This document shows, one piece after another, positions 54,075-64,000 of a DNA stretch of 64,000 nt. Each line of letters begins with the position of its first letter. Position 1 is the first letter of the stretch. The DNA lies in contig JAWNZC010000349.1 of NCBI GenBank assembly GCA_035771165.1, positions 186,001 through 250,000 on the forward strand, given 5' to 3'. This stretch comes from Paragorgia papillata. Its lineage: Eukaryota > Cnidaria > Anthozoa > Scleralcyonacea > Coralliidae. The notes under the pieces are model-generated. The model made no database searches, had not been told where the DNA came from, and saw only the letters and a program-made list of their open reading frames with translations. Position numbers and translations under genes: made by a program.

Positions 54075-54440
54075 TAGAGAAAGAGCCGAAGCTTCGACGC
54101 AAAGCACTTAGTGAACCCAAAATAAGCCTGCAACAGCTGTTAGAATACGGAAAAGCGATGGAACAGGCAGAAAGTCAAGCTGCGAACTTAAAAGACTTAG
54201 AAGGCCAAACAAAGAACGAGGTAAACTATTTGTCTCACGACGGAAACTCACACTTCCATAATAAATCACAATCCAAAGAATACGCCACAGAGCGCGAAGC
54301 TATGGCGAATCGTAAATGTCGAAACTGCCACGGAAGCCCTTATCCACATCAAGGAATGCCGAAACTGCGGTAAACTAAATCATTTCAAAGCCGTATGTAG
54401 AAGCACCGCCGCACCCAAACTGCCAGACAAAGGCAAATGA
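54075..54440 (+). pseudogene. Gypsy-type LTR retrotransposon gag/zinc-knuckle remnant
   Basis: Plus-strand frames read a helical segment (LQQLLEYGKAMEQAESQA) and then CRNCHGS and, in a shifted frame, LNHFKAVCRST, the halves of CCHC zinc knuckles typical of Gypsy gag-pol polyproteins. The frame is broken near 54360-54380. No protease or polymerase follows before the Penelope-like element at 54773; no LTR was recognised. Confidence 0.55.
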
Positions 54441-54859
54441 AAAGCCCACGAAAGTACAAGAAGAAACTGCGCTATGTAAGTGAAAGCAGTAGCAGTGACG
54501 ACTACGAACACGAACCAAGGAAAGCCTCGAGAAAGAACAACAAGAAGAAGCTCCGAAATAATTAGCAAAAGCAGCAGTAGCGACGATGACCATGGCCTTT
54601 TCAAAAATCAGAGTGCATAACGTCAAGAGCGACAAGACAAAACACCCGTTCTTCGAACTCACCTACGCTGACCTGCAATCAGCAGTATATCTTTTTTCTT
54701 TGAGCCTCAACACGAAGCCGCCTGGTTAATCTCTTTGAGGTTTACAGTAAATATGTTAAGGTTATAAAAGTAGTGTGCTGCGTAGGCAATGTAGAAACAA
54801 CAATCGAAATATAGTAAGGTTAGATATACTGCCGAAACAGAGAACGTAGGAGTCTAACG

Positions 54860-54883
54860 TTTCGAGCGAAGGCCCTTCGTCAG
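54860..54883 (-). ncRNA. Hammerhead-core-like motif in PLE terminus (hypothetical ribozyme)
   Basis: On the minus strand CTGACGA is followed by a possible 4-base-pair stem GGGC/GCTC and then CGAAAC, matching the conserved CUGANGA...GAAA core of hammerhead ribozymes. PLE-borne hammerheads are known from the literature. I could not close helices I and III convincingly on paper, so activity is uncertain. Equivalent motifs lie at about 56697-56727. Confidence 0.35.
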
Positions 54884-55176
54884 AGAGAAACGTAAAGAGT
54901 GTAAACAAACAATGAGCTTATGTACGAAAGGTAATCATGTGACCAAAAATAAGCCAATCAGATAAAAATAACAATAACAAATTGATGGGATGCGAAAAAT
55001 TAACCAATCAAAGCAAAATAACAATAACAAATCGATAATGAGATGCGAAAGACATTTGCTATTCATACCGTCGATGAGCAAAAAGGAGGGGGTGTAAAAA
55101 GGATGAGCGAGAGTAATAAAGTGAAAACACTGTTTATGTCCGCCCTTGCTAGACAGAAACAACGTCTTCAGAGGTG

Positions 55177-56620
55177 TTAAATAAAAGAAAAACGTTCGTT
55201 GAGTCCGTGAGGATGAATGGTACCAATTTTGAAAATGAGACGCTTTTCTAGTCGTTTGCGGCTGACATTACCGCCAGAAATGGGTGAGATGGCACAAACT
55301 TTCATGTCTGAAATACAATGGTTGGCACTATTAAAATGTCGGGCAACAGGCTTGTCAACATCATTGTTCCTCACGGAACGAAGATGTTCAGCAAACCTGT
55401 CAGATAAACGTCTGCCAGTTTCACCGATGTAAAACATGCAACATTTATTGCAAGAAATACAGTAAATGATGTTGGAAGAGATGCAAGTAAAATTATGCTG
55501 AATAACAAAATTAGATTTAGGTCCCAAAATACATGTAGCGGAGTTAAGAAAGGAACACGTGTAACAACGGGTACGGAAACAAGAAAAGGTACCCGCTGCA
55601 TGGTGCCAGTAGATTTTTTGGGCACTACGCACTAAACCATCACGAATATTTTTATTACGCCGAAAAGAGATTAAAGGGTTATCGGTGAAAATAGCTGACG
55701 TTTCAGGATCATTCTTTAGGATATGAAAATTGCGGCTAATGATGTCCTTAACTAATTTGTAGTTGGAAGGATGAAATGTGAGAACTAATGGTATTTTATT
55801 ATCAGAAACTCTTTCTAAAGGTTGTTTTAAAGTGTCAGGACGAGGAATACTAGATGCTTTGTTAATAGCAGTGTCTAACAGGTGGGTGGGATAGCCACGC
55901 TGGACAAAAAAGGATCTCATTTCCAAACATTTGGTCTCAAAGTCTTTGTCATCACTGCATAGGCGGCGAAGTCGCAGAAATTGAGAGTATGGAATGGATT
56001 GTTTAGTGTGTTTGGGATGAGAGGATGAAAATAAAAGGTAACTAATTCTGGTAAGAAATATTATTGCCCAGCATACTGCTTTAAACAAAACCATAACACA
56101 AAATGGTGTTATGGTTTTGTTTAAAGCAGTATGCTGGGCAATAATATTTCTTACCAGAATTAGATTTCCGCCTGGTTCATCCATTGCGACAATTTTAAAA
56201 GGTAACTATGTGAATCGGTCGGCTTGTAAGAGACAGAAGTCATGAGCCGATGAGCGCATTATCACTAATCGATACCAAGATATCCAGGAACGACACACAG
56301 GTTTCACTGATTTCCCATGTGAATTTGAGTGCTGGATGGAAATCATTAACATAATTAATAAATCTCTCTAAATTCACACGTGAGCACGATGCTGTTCCGA
56401 AACAATCATCTATGTATCTCTTTTACACTAGAGCAAAAGTATCCGGATTCACATTGTTTTTTATTCCCATGAGGATGAAAAACAATGTGAATCCGGATAC
56501 TTTTGCTCTAGTGTAAACGTAGTGTAAACGGGGCCTTAAAGAGATCAGGAAAGGGTCCAGTATATCGTTCAAAGATTTGTTTTTCAACATAACCAACAAA
56601 TAAGTTAGCGTAGCTAGGGC
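55177..56620 (-). pseudogene. PLE polyprotein remnant: RT end plus GIY-YIG endonuclease
   Basis: Reading the minus strand from 56620: the block MGPSYANLFVGYVEKQIFER precedes a MITE (56423-56537). After it comes RYIDDCFG, the catalytic RT motif (about 56400-56420), then WEISETCVSFLDILVS. After stops and a frame change near 56190 a frame stays open to 55177. It includes YPTHLLDTAINKA, the C-x-C region SCFRTRCYTCSF, and the endonuclease IYCISCNKCCMFYIGETGR followed by RFAEHLRSV. The GIY-YIG module nicks target DNA in this family. Bases 56045-56165 contain an inverted repeat (TGTTTAAAGCAGTATGCTGG region), which makes the first part of the 335-codon frame artefactual. Confidence 0.75.
56423..56537. 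mobile_element. MITE inserted in the PLE reverse transcriptase
   Basis: Hairpin with CACTAGAGCAAAAGTATCCG arms and a GTAAACGGGGCCTT right end, same family as 29069-29180. It lies directly beside the RYIDD codons. Confidence 0.75.
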
Positions 56621-56961
56621 CCATATAGTAAGGTTAGATATACTGCCGAAACAGAGAACGTATAGGAGTCTAACGTTTCGAGCGAAGGCCTTTCTCTCTG
56701 ACGAAGGGCCTTCGCTCGAAACGTTAGACTCCTGTTTCGGTAGTATATCTAACCTTACTATATTTCGACTGTTGTTTCAACACTGCCTACGGCCCTACGC
56801 CGCACACTGCGTTATTCTATTATGCATGCATGCGGAGATGCATGTCAACGCCCGTCGCCCACCGTCTTTTGCATGCCCATGTTCCCTGCGAGCAGACGTT
56901 CGAAACGAGTGAAAGCACGAAATTGACCGAAATAGCCAAATTGGTGCCATTTGATTTAAGT

Positions 56962-58176
56962 ATGAAGTGCCTTAATACTATTTTCGTTGGTCTAGTTGCT
57001 ATTCTTGTCGGCATAATCGCGTACAAAGTTTATTTACCGCTTTCTCCTAAGTTATTGGAAGACACAGCATTACCAGCATTATTCAAGCTTGGCGATCTCT
57101 TTGCTTCTGTTAGTGGAAAACTCGGAATTTCACCAAGATACTCGGTTATGCGTCTTATCATCAGATCGATGGACGGGTCGGAGAAGGGGCATTTTGATGG
57201 CGAAGGAGATGTTGAAGATACGACGATTTCTGGAGTTTCTGTGAGAATATATCGGCCAAGGACTGGTCTTACTCAAAAGAATGCCCGACCTTGTTTTATC
57301 TATTTTCATGGCGGTGGTTTGACACTGTTTAGTGCGAGATCAAAGATTTTTGATAAGATGTTGTCCAAATTTTCGGCAGCCACTGGGTCCGTGGTTATCT
57401 CGGTTGATTACAGACTGGCCCCCGAACATATGTTCCCAGCACAATTTCAAGATTGCTATTCCGTTGTTTCAACCGTGATTGCGGAGTCTACGAAATTCGG
57501 AATTATTAAAAACAAGATTGTTATTGGTGGCGATAGCGCCGGGGGACTTCTTTCGGCTGCGATTTCGCTCGAGTTTGCCAAAGAAAAGAGAGAAAAAGAT
57601 ATTGCTGCACAGATATTAATAACCCCCTGGCTGCAAAGTATTGATGTGACATGTCTTCCTTCTTATCAAGATAACTATGCAGAGGAATTTATGGTAACAA
57701 GAGAGCAAGCAGCGTATTATTTAGCAATTGTTACCACGGGTAAACCCGATATGCAACAAGAATATCTGTCTGGAAATGTTTCAAGATACTTCAGGCAGAC
57801 ACCACATTGGAAGCTTTTAGAAATCCCTGAAAGTTCCAACTGCGCTCAAATTCTCTTTGAGAATAATTTTCCTGAATTTCCTCCTCAAGTTGTCCAAACT
57901 ATGGTAAACCGGCGTCTTTCACCACTTTTGGCGGATACTGTGGAAGGAGTACCTCCAACTTTTGTGGCCATTGCTCAGTATGATCTTCTTGCAAGCGAAG
58001 GCAGCCTCTTTGCTCGTCGCCTTGAGAAAGCTGGCGTCTCTGTAGTTCACAAGATTTACAAAACATACCATGGCTTTATTTATACAACCACCCCCATGGT
58101 GACTGAAGCCATGCAAGATATGATTAATTATCTTAACTGTGCGTTTTATGAAGATTATATTTCATTCTGTCAATAA
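56962..58176 (+). CDS. NCEH1-like: Membrane-anchored serine hydrolase, AADAC/NCEH1 (hormone-sensitive lipase) family
   Basis: A single uninterrupted frame. The methionine at 56962 gives 404 residues, the usual size of AADAC and NCEH1, with an N-terminal anchor (LNTIFVGLVAILVGIIAY) typical of these ER proteins. An upstream in-frame ATG at 56830 would add 44 residues before the anchor and is less likely. Motifs: oxyanion HGGG in YFHGGGLT, VDYRLAPEH, nucleophile serine in GGDSAGG, catalytic aspartate in QYDLLASEG and histidine in YHGF. All key residues are present. Family members hydrolyse acyl esters such as cholesteryl esters, ether lipids or arylacetamides; the substrate here is unknown. It starts about 150 bases beyond the PLE terminus, and intron absence contrasts with the other genes. 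AATAAA signals lie at 58364 and 58466. Confidence 0.9.
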   Translation: MKCLNTIFVGLVAILVGIIAYKVYLPLSPKLLEDTALPALFKLGDLFASVSGKLGISPRYSVMRLIIRSMDGSEKGHFDGEGDVEDTTISGVSVRIYRPRTGLTQKNARPCFIYFHGGGLTLFSARSKIFDKMLSKFSAATGSVVISVDYRLAPEHMFPAQFQDCYSVVSTVIAESTKFGIIKNKIVIGGDSAGGLLSAAISLEFAKEKREKDIAAQILITPWLQSIDVTCLPSYQDNYAEEFMVTREQAAYYLAIVTTGKPDMQQEYLSGNVSRYFRQTPHWKLLEIPESSNCAQILFENNFPEFPPQVVQTMVNRRLSPLLADTVEGVPPTFVAIAQYDLLASEGSLFARRLEKAGVSVVHKIYKTYHGFIYTTTPMVTEAMQDMINYLNCAFYEDYISFCQ

Positions 58177-58465
58177 AGGGGATATTAATAAGGGCTGTGA
58201 AAATTTTTGTCAAGACTGCGAAAAATGTTGTCAAGACTGCAACAATGAACAATTATTATCTAGAATTTTCAAGAACTAATACCCAAGAATACTCCTTTTC
58301 AAGAATAAGTCTGGAATAGTTTACCTCCTCCACCTTTACGTTTACTTTATAAACCATTATTTAAAAATAAATTAAGATGCATACTTATGCAAATTCTGAT
58401 TGATGATGATGATTATTCAAGTCTGTTAGAGGTTATACAGATGGTTAAATATTCCATGACTGCTG

Positions 58466-58471
58466 AATAAA
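58466..58471 (+). terminator. Polyadenylation signal AATAAA of the hydrolase gene
   Basis: First strong AATAAA in a transcript-like context about 290 bases after the stop codon. Another AATAAA-like site lies near 58364, so the true end could be either. Confidence 0.4.
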
Positions 58472-58783
58472 ACACTGGGTATTAAAGCTATAATCTTTAT
58501 CCTTCTTTCTTCGTACTTTTTAAAATGATACAAATCATTCCGTAATGACCTGACTAACTTCCATGCGTGCAGATAGTTTTGTATGTATGTTCTATATGTA
58601 ATATTTTTTTTTTGGCAAATTTGTTCTATATCTAATACTATATCTAGTTTACCCTCTGCCTCGAATAGCTTATGCTAACTGCAGCTGGGTATTATTGCTG
58701 TATTATTTAAATTTAAATAAAATTGTCGTCTTGTCTTGAATATGATTTAAAAACAACACCTGAACAGCAAAACTGCAGTGCAT

Positions 58784-59565
58784 ACAGGCCTTAAAATATG
58801 TTTTGCAAAGTCGTCTGACAAAATGTCCGATGACTTTGAGTTTGGGTCGGACAAAATATCGGATACTGTCCGATGACTTTGTGATGATGCAGTTTAGCTC
58901 GGAAATAAGTCGGGGCAAAAATTAAAGGTGCCCTCCAGTCCGTTCTGCGCATGTACGAAACTAATGTTTACATCTCTATTTAGAAAAAATATACTGATAC
59001 CTTATTCAAGATTGTAAGGTTTTCTTGCTTCCTCTTCATTACTTGTACCCAAAACAAAACATTATCAGAAGAAATAGAAGAAATCCGAAGAGATATCCTC
59101 CCCGAATCGCTTGGTTTTCTGCCATGTTGTTTCTAACGGTTTACACTGAGCTGAACGGCACCTTTAATATCATCACAATAGGGTCGTTTATACGGGAGGG
59201 GGAAATCGGGTTTTAATTCAGTCGCCAAACATTTGTATAAAAATAAAAGGTAGAAAGACTTACATGTATGTTCGCATCTTACACAACAAGTCAACGAACT
59301 TGCGAACTTCGGTGAAAAATTTGGGTGAAAAGTGAGTTGCAAATGACTGTAACACGCGAGCCTCTGGTGCTGGACAAGAGTACATTTACGTCGGACAAAG
59401 TTACAGTTCGGTCGGACACCAGTACACTCGGGTCGGACAAACTATAACTTCAATTTCACTTGGGATCGGACAGAATGTCCGGCGGTTCCTTCCCTAATAA
59501 CGTCGGACAATTTCACGAATGGGTCGGACAATGGCCGTGACCGACCGCTATTTTAAGGCCTGGCA
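58784..59565. mobile_element. DNA transposon remnant with subterminal GTCGGAC repeats
   Basis: Ends CAGGCCTTAAAATA and complement TATTTTAAGGCCTG enclose about 780 bases. Near both ends the motif GTCGGACA or its complement TGTCCGA occurs many times (58815-58870 and 59390-59535). Dense subterminal repeats are usual binding sites for hAT or CACTA transposases. No clean target duplication and no transposase seen. Confidence 0.55.
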
Positions 59566-60513
59566 TATACTGCACCAAAGAACGAAATATAACTGGAATG
59601 GTGTATGTAACACCGTGAAACCACGGTACTGAAAACCCCAATGTCCATGAAATTCAGAAACGATTGCTGAGCCCCAGACAGGGTGCAAAACCATTGGGGC
59701 GAGCGCGCGGCCATACCTATTTATCGTTGTTAAAATCATGGCGAAACACGCGAAGCAAGAAGTATATCGCTTCGGTTTTAGTCGAATTCGTCTTTAATCG
59801 TCGTTTTTTTTGTTTATTTTATTATATATATATATATATAATAATGATATAATAAACTGCTTATTGACCTCGCTTGTTCAGTCTGTACTAGTGAAATATC
59901 GGACCTCCGTTTCCTGCTCCGTTTCCGTTTCCTGATAAAGTATTCGCAGCCGATCTATCTGATTTACTACGGTTCGCTTGCAGCTCTCCTTGTAAATCAG
60001 ATACAGATCGCTGTTCATGCTTTATCTATTACTATTTACTTATATATTCACTCTGACGACGGCCCGAGTACACGCGCCGAAGCTCAGAAATTAAATATTT
60101 CAAAACAACATGGTGTATCAAATTTGTACAAATTTTATCTAAGATATATTATTATCGCTATGCAAGGCTTCAATTATTAAGCAACAAAATAAAACAACGC
60201 ATGTTCATTCTAACTTTATGGTTATCTTAAAACCTAAAACCAAAACTAAAAGCTTACATAAAAATTGAATTAACTAATTAAAATATCAATTACACAATTT
60301 AAAACAAGTACATCACGTCTTTTTCTAAATTAGCTTTAAAATAATTGACAGATCGTCAAAACAAACAGCACTGAATAAAACAGAGGCCGGCTATACTAGT
60401 GTATATATTTTGTGGATGATTCTGTAAGAAAGAGTCACCTCGTTTAAATTCAGTAAAATTCTATATGAAGACTCCAATGCAATGATCAAACTGGGTTGCC
60501 AAGCTGTCAGTAT
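59566..60513. other. Intergenic region between hydrolase and transporter genes
   Basis: Contains a TA dinucleotide run (about 59824-59840) and a CTCGTTTACT/CTCGGTCTTT-type repeat fragment from about 59855. The rest is AT-rich, probably including the 3' UTR of the minus-strand transporter. No gene recognised. Confidence 0.45.
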
Positions 60514-63187
60514 TTAAAGATAGGTTTGCCGATGATGACTAGATGCTGGCCCAGTTTCTTCGGAGTTGTTAACCGTGATACGAGTTCCATTTGAATGACT
60601 GGCTTTTAATTTCGTAATGGTGTCTTCGTCATCGCTGTAGTAGGGCAAAAACGGAATGTATTTGGAAACTTCCCATTTGTTTGTGAAACCGAACGGTAAA
60701 TCATAAACGTGAAGAGACGCCATATTACCAGTATTATCTTGATTCTTTACGACGCTGCGCCATTTTAATATGCCCCTTTCTCGATCTGTTCCAGGAATGA
60801 TATTGTCAAGTATCAACGCAACTAGTCCACCGACACCCATACTGGTACTTAATAAAACTGTAAATATCTGATTTACCTCTGGAACACCTTTAAAAAGAAA
60901 TTCATAAACTCATTAATAATTCGTGAGCAAAACACAAAAGGTGTCAGCACCATGTCCGTGCATGGTTTTATATCTGATAAAAAAATCCTCCTGATTTACA
61001 TAAACTTTAGCTTTGATTTTCTCGGCGTTATTTTTCAAAATTACTATGCCAATGAACTTACCAAATGGGTTGTTTATACTGCCTCGAATTTTAAATTTTA
61101 TAAAACACTGCCGGCGCTTATGCTTTAAATATTACATATAAAAATTATTTGTTCTCAAGGTGAAAAGTACATAATTCTATCTTCGTTTCCTAGGATGTCT
61201 TGGTAAATTTTAAATCAAAGCGGGCTTATTAGACTGGTCATAATCAGTTGTGCTATTTTGCCATAGAACAATGGCTGTGAGTATATTGCAGGTTGCCAGG
61301 TAGAACAATGGGCTGCATGCTTATTAATTGTTCTAAGACAAAATGACACAATGGCCATGAGTCCAAGCCTAACCAAAGGCCCTGGTGATTAATTTAGTTT
61401 ATTAATTCCTAGGTTAGGGTTTGTGTTGGACTCAGATCTTTATATAACTCCTATAGTATACATTCGTATTATAGTATATACACTTCTCTTGTATAAAATA
61501 CTAGTGTCGACCCTTTCTTACAGAAGCTTCTCAATTATCCCATTTAGGATTGGTTAAAGTGGAATCTGTGCATGGATGTGGATCCTTGTAGACGCTTTTG
61601 TGCGGAGAATTAAGGAGGTATACAAGTACACTTTAGACAATGTCTACATGACTTCTACAGGTGTGTCCTCAAACGTTTTCTGGGACAGCATGCATGCATG
61701 TTCTCACATCATATATCTTGCTAGAAAGTGCAGCGGTTGTTATATACTTACGAGTATTAATGGCGTTTGGATTTAATGCCAAATACTTGGGAATGACTAA
61801 ACCAAGTATCAATGAAAATCCAATAATAAAAAGATTTCGAACGGAATTAAGATTGACGTATTGAAGATTGGAGATTCCAACAGCAGTTATAATTCCAAAC
61901 ATGCAAACGAAAACTCCACCAATGACTGGTTGAGGGATGGTTGAAAATAATGCTCCAAATTTACCAAAAAGGGCCACAATGATCATGCATAGTGCTCCAA
62001 TTTGAACAACACGTCGACTGCCAACCTAAAAGGCAGCAAAAAAGTATTATATATATACTAGCAAAGTGAAAAAGGTGGTAAACTGCCGAGATTAGTTTTA
62101 ATAACTGACGTTTCGAATTGGGTCCATCATATTAAAGTGAAAGGATTCCGCTCGAAACGTCAGTATGAATATTTTGCGGTTATCATTTTGCGAATATCGC
62201 CAGTTTACCACCTTTTCACTTTTTGCTTTGACGAAAATCTGAGTCAACAGATGTAAAGCAAAGCTATAGCTTTGCAATTATAGCAATAATCAACATAGTG
62301 TTACCACAAATTCTCGCTTCTATATCACATTAATATCCTAGTCAGAATTTGCTTTATGGTTTTCTTACCCTGGTGATCCCAATGGCTCCGATATTCTCAC
62401 TGAATGATGTCGTTGCATTTCCTGTTCCAATAGCTCCAGCAAGAAAACATGCAACACCTTCAACACCAACACCACGATTGATGGCGTGAGGTGGTGGTGG
62501 TGGAGCTCCGGATAGTCTGGCGCATGCGTAATAATCTCCAATCGATTCAATTATACCCACGATTACACCTGCCAACATACCAAACACACCAGCAACGCTT
62601 ACAGTTGGCCTGCCCCACTGACCTACAGTAACAACAGAAAAAAACCCATAATTAACAAAAAGAGTAACGAGATAACACTTATGGTCGAATTTAAAGACCT
62701 TGAAAAGCGAATTATTTGCTTCCTCATACAATTCAACCACAACCACCATTACTACCACAACCACAACCACTACTGCTACTACAACTACCATCACTGTATA
62801 CCGCAATCACTACCACTAACTTACCACTACCACACGCACTACTACCACAACGACCACCACAACCCCAACCACCACCACTACTTTACCACTACCACCACCA
62901 CTACAGCTACCACTATCACTACCGTTACCACAACGACTACCACTACCACAATCACTATACCAGTACGACTATCACTACCACTGACAGCACACCACCACTA
63001 TACCATGCACTACAACTATATACCTTCACTCCATGTGCTTCTCACCTGGATATGGAATCCTAAACCAGGGCGATTTTGAAAGCACTTCTGGATTGGTATC
63101 TGTTCTTGCTCTAGAGTTCTCATCAAAGCCCCCAGCGGCAGTTAATATAGCACAGAATATCCAAGTAACCAAAATAGAAATGATAAC
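60514..63187 (-). CDS. SLC23A1/A2-like: SLC23 nucleobase/ascorbate transporter, C-terminal 347 residues (5' end beyond window)
   Basis: Four minus-strand exons join in frame: 63187-63046, 62622-62369, 62025-61752 and 60887-60514 (TAA). Diagnostic blocks are [113 protein letters not shown] and [13 protein letters not shown]. These cover the second half of the membrane core, including the conserved ESIGD and [10 protein letters not shown] regions that line the substrate site in this family, plus a cytosolic tail. The protein would be a plasma-membrane Na-dependent ascorbate carrier or nucleobase carrier; which one cannot be told here. The acceptor at 63188 begins in phase 0, so upstream exons must exist, but none is visible in 63188-64000. 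Confidence 0.92.
62061..62226. mobile_element. Palindromic element in SLC23 intron with GAAACGTCAGT motif
   Basis: Ends GCAAAGTGAAAAAGGTGGTA and complement. Inner inverted segments ACTGACGTTTCGA and CTCGAAACGTCAGT resemble the GAAACGTTAGACT motif in the Penelope termini, though the sequence differs otherwise. Confidence 0.6.
62710..63020 (+). repeat. CCA/CTA-rich low-complexity tract
   Basis: Imperfect (ACC/ACT)n for about 300 bases in an SLC23 intron. His/Tyr/Thr-rich plus-strand frames across it are artefacts. Confidence 0.85.
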
Positions 63188-64000
63188 CTTGATTACAAAA
63201 AAATAATACCAATTGAATTAACATCATCAAACTGTTTATGAAAAGATTATCATATAGTATTATTAATATATATGACATATTAATATAACGTGTATATATT
63301 ACACAATCCCTAATTGGTTAATTATTATGCATAATAGTAAATAGGAATGTAATCTGTTGAATGAGGCAACGCCTAAGATCCAGATAACCCCACGCACCAG
63401 TCAACTTTATAATATAACAACAATAAAGTTGATGTTTGCGGGCATAAATATGTTTTTGGCCCGACTCAGGCTCATTTTAGCCCGAGGGCTCAAATCAATG
63501 GGCTGAATTCTCCATTTTAGCCCGCAAAATACACCACAATGCCCGATAAAATTATTATAATAAGTCTAATAGTTGCTGTGAAGTATCAAGACTCAAAAAA
63601 GTGAATTGAAAGATCAATGTCGTAATCCTAAAGCCAATTTTGCAGTAGGTAGTACTTTTTGCGAAAAGCAGAACTTCTTTGGTCTGGTAGCCGGCGCTGG
63701 GGATTCGGACGGACACTCAAGCCAAAGGAAACTAATTTGAAAAAACGCAAAATTCCACTCGCCTCGTCACGCAAGCACAACTCATTTTTTAAAAGTTGCA
63801 AGTCGTATATGAAGCACAGAACCCTTCTTCCTGCGTCTTATCTAAACCGTATTTTATTTACAGGGTATAGTAGTCTTTATTTGGCCTGCGCCTTTCTCTC
63901 AGCGAAAAATTTCAAGAAAAATTCCAAGAAAAATTACGGAAGAAGTTGAAACCTCTATTCCGTTTGCTTATATAATACCCGCGGCCCTCTAAAAGAATCG
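63188..64000. other. Upstream intron of the SLC23 gene, no exon recognised
   Basis: AT-rich sequence with a repeat-like GGCCCGACTCAGGCTCATTT patch near 63458 and a 96-codon plus-strand frame (63659-63949) that is lysine- and serine-rich but matches nothing I know. No SLC23 exon with consensus splice sites was found. Confidence 0.4.

Larger units (their letters stand above)
54773..56810 (-). mobile_element. Penelope-like retroelement (PLE), 5'-truncated
   Basis: The minus-strand body (55177-56620) encodes the end of the reverse transcriptase and a GIY-YIG endonuclease. Both ends carry the same sequence (TAGATATACTGCCGAAACAG, GAGTCTAACGTTTCGAGCG): once on the left (54802-54892) and as an inverted pair on the right (56624-56784), like the terminal repeats of Penelope elements. 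GTGCTGCGTAGGCA-type sequence marks the outer limits. Most of the reverse transcriptase is missing, so the copy is dead. Confidence 0.8.

Noticed and set aside
62681..63079. His/Tyr/Thr-rich protein
   Set aside because: Low-complexity CCA/CTA tract inside an SLC23 intron.
63659..63949. 96-residue lysine-rich plus-strand protein
   Set aside because: No family resemblance, splice context or start signal; lies in the SLC23 upstream intron.

Overview
This is a eukaryotic, intron-rich, AT-rich window crowded with repeats. It most likely comes from a cnidarian, probably an anthozoan. Reasons: genes with many short exons and GT-AG introns, a secreted MAM-trypsin protease, a Penelope-like retroelement with a GIY-YIG endonuclease, CR1/L2-type LINE fragments, tRNA-derived SINEs, and a very large number of short palindromic DNA-transposon derivatives (MITEs). 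The species cannot be named from the sequence alone. Nothing looks bacterial: there are no operons, ribosome binding sites or CRISPR arrays.

Four host genes can be reconstructed by splicing open segments at GT-AG sites. (1) 12894-24443, plus strand: nine coding exons (326 codons) of a TPR protein resembling the Acl4 family, chaperones of ribosomal protein L4; the start exon is uncertain and a 42-base candidate lies at 10884. (2) 34759-44957, plus: eight exons giving a complete 456-residue secreted protease made of a signal peptide, a MAM domain and a trypsin domain with an intact catalytic triad. (3) 56962-58176, plus: an intronless membrane-anchored serine hydrolase of the AADAC/NCEH1 family. 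(4) 60514-63187, minus: the last four coding exons of an SLC23 nucleobase/ascorbate transporter whose 5' exons lie beyond the window end. A weaker minus-strand two-exon gene (8046-9276) encodes a cysteine-rich protein of unknown function. The genes have unrelated roles (ribosome assembly, extracellular proteolysis, lipid/ester hydrolysis, solute transport), so there is no evidence of a common pathway.

The rest is mobile DNA. 1-5 kb is a putative 4.66-kb TTAA-bounded (piggyBac-like) element with a TATA box in its own end, containing a long inverted repeat with arms near 1.37 kb. 5-12 kb holds a 1.4-kb insertion with a related uninterrupted copy nearby, a 94-base pure G run and a SINE. 13-24 kb is the TPR gene, whose introns are filled with palindromic MITEs, many flanked by TTAA. 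27-30.4 kb is a segmental duplication whose first copy has gained a LINE fragment and two MITEs. 35.6-39.2 kb is a nested LINE block bounded by 212-base direct repeats inside a protease intron. 46-53 kb contains three Harbinger-like MITEs with 3-base TWA duplications and a 3-kb pogo-like transposon carrying at least five other insertions. 53.5-56.8 kb holds an 18-base minisatellite, a Gypsy gag remnant and a Penelope-like element whose termini carry a hammerhead-core-like motif and whose reverse transcriptase is split by a MITE beside its YIDD motif.
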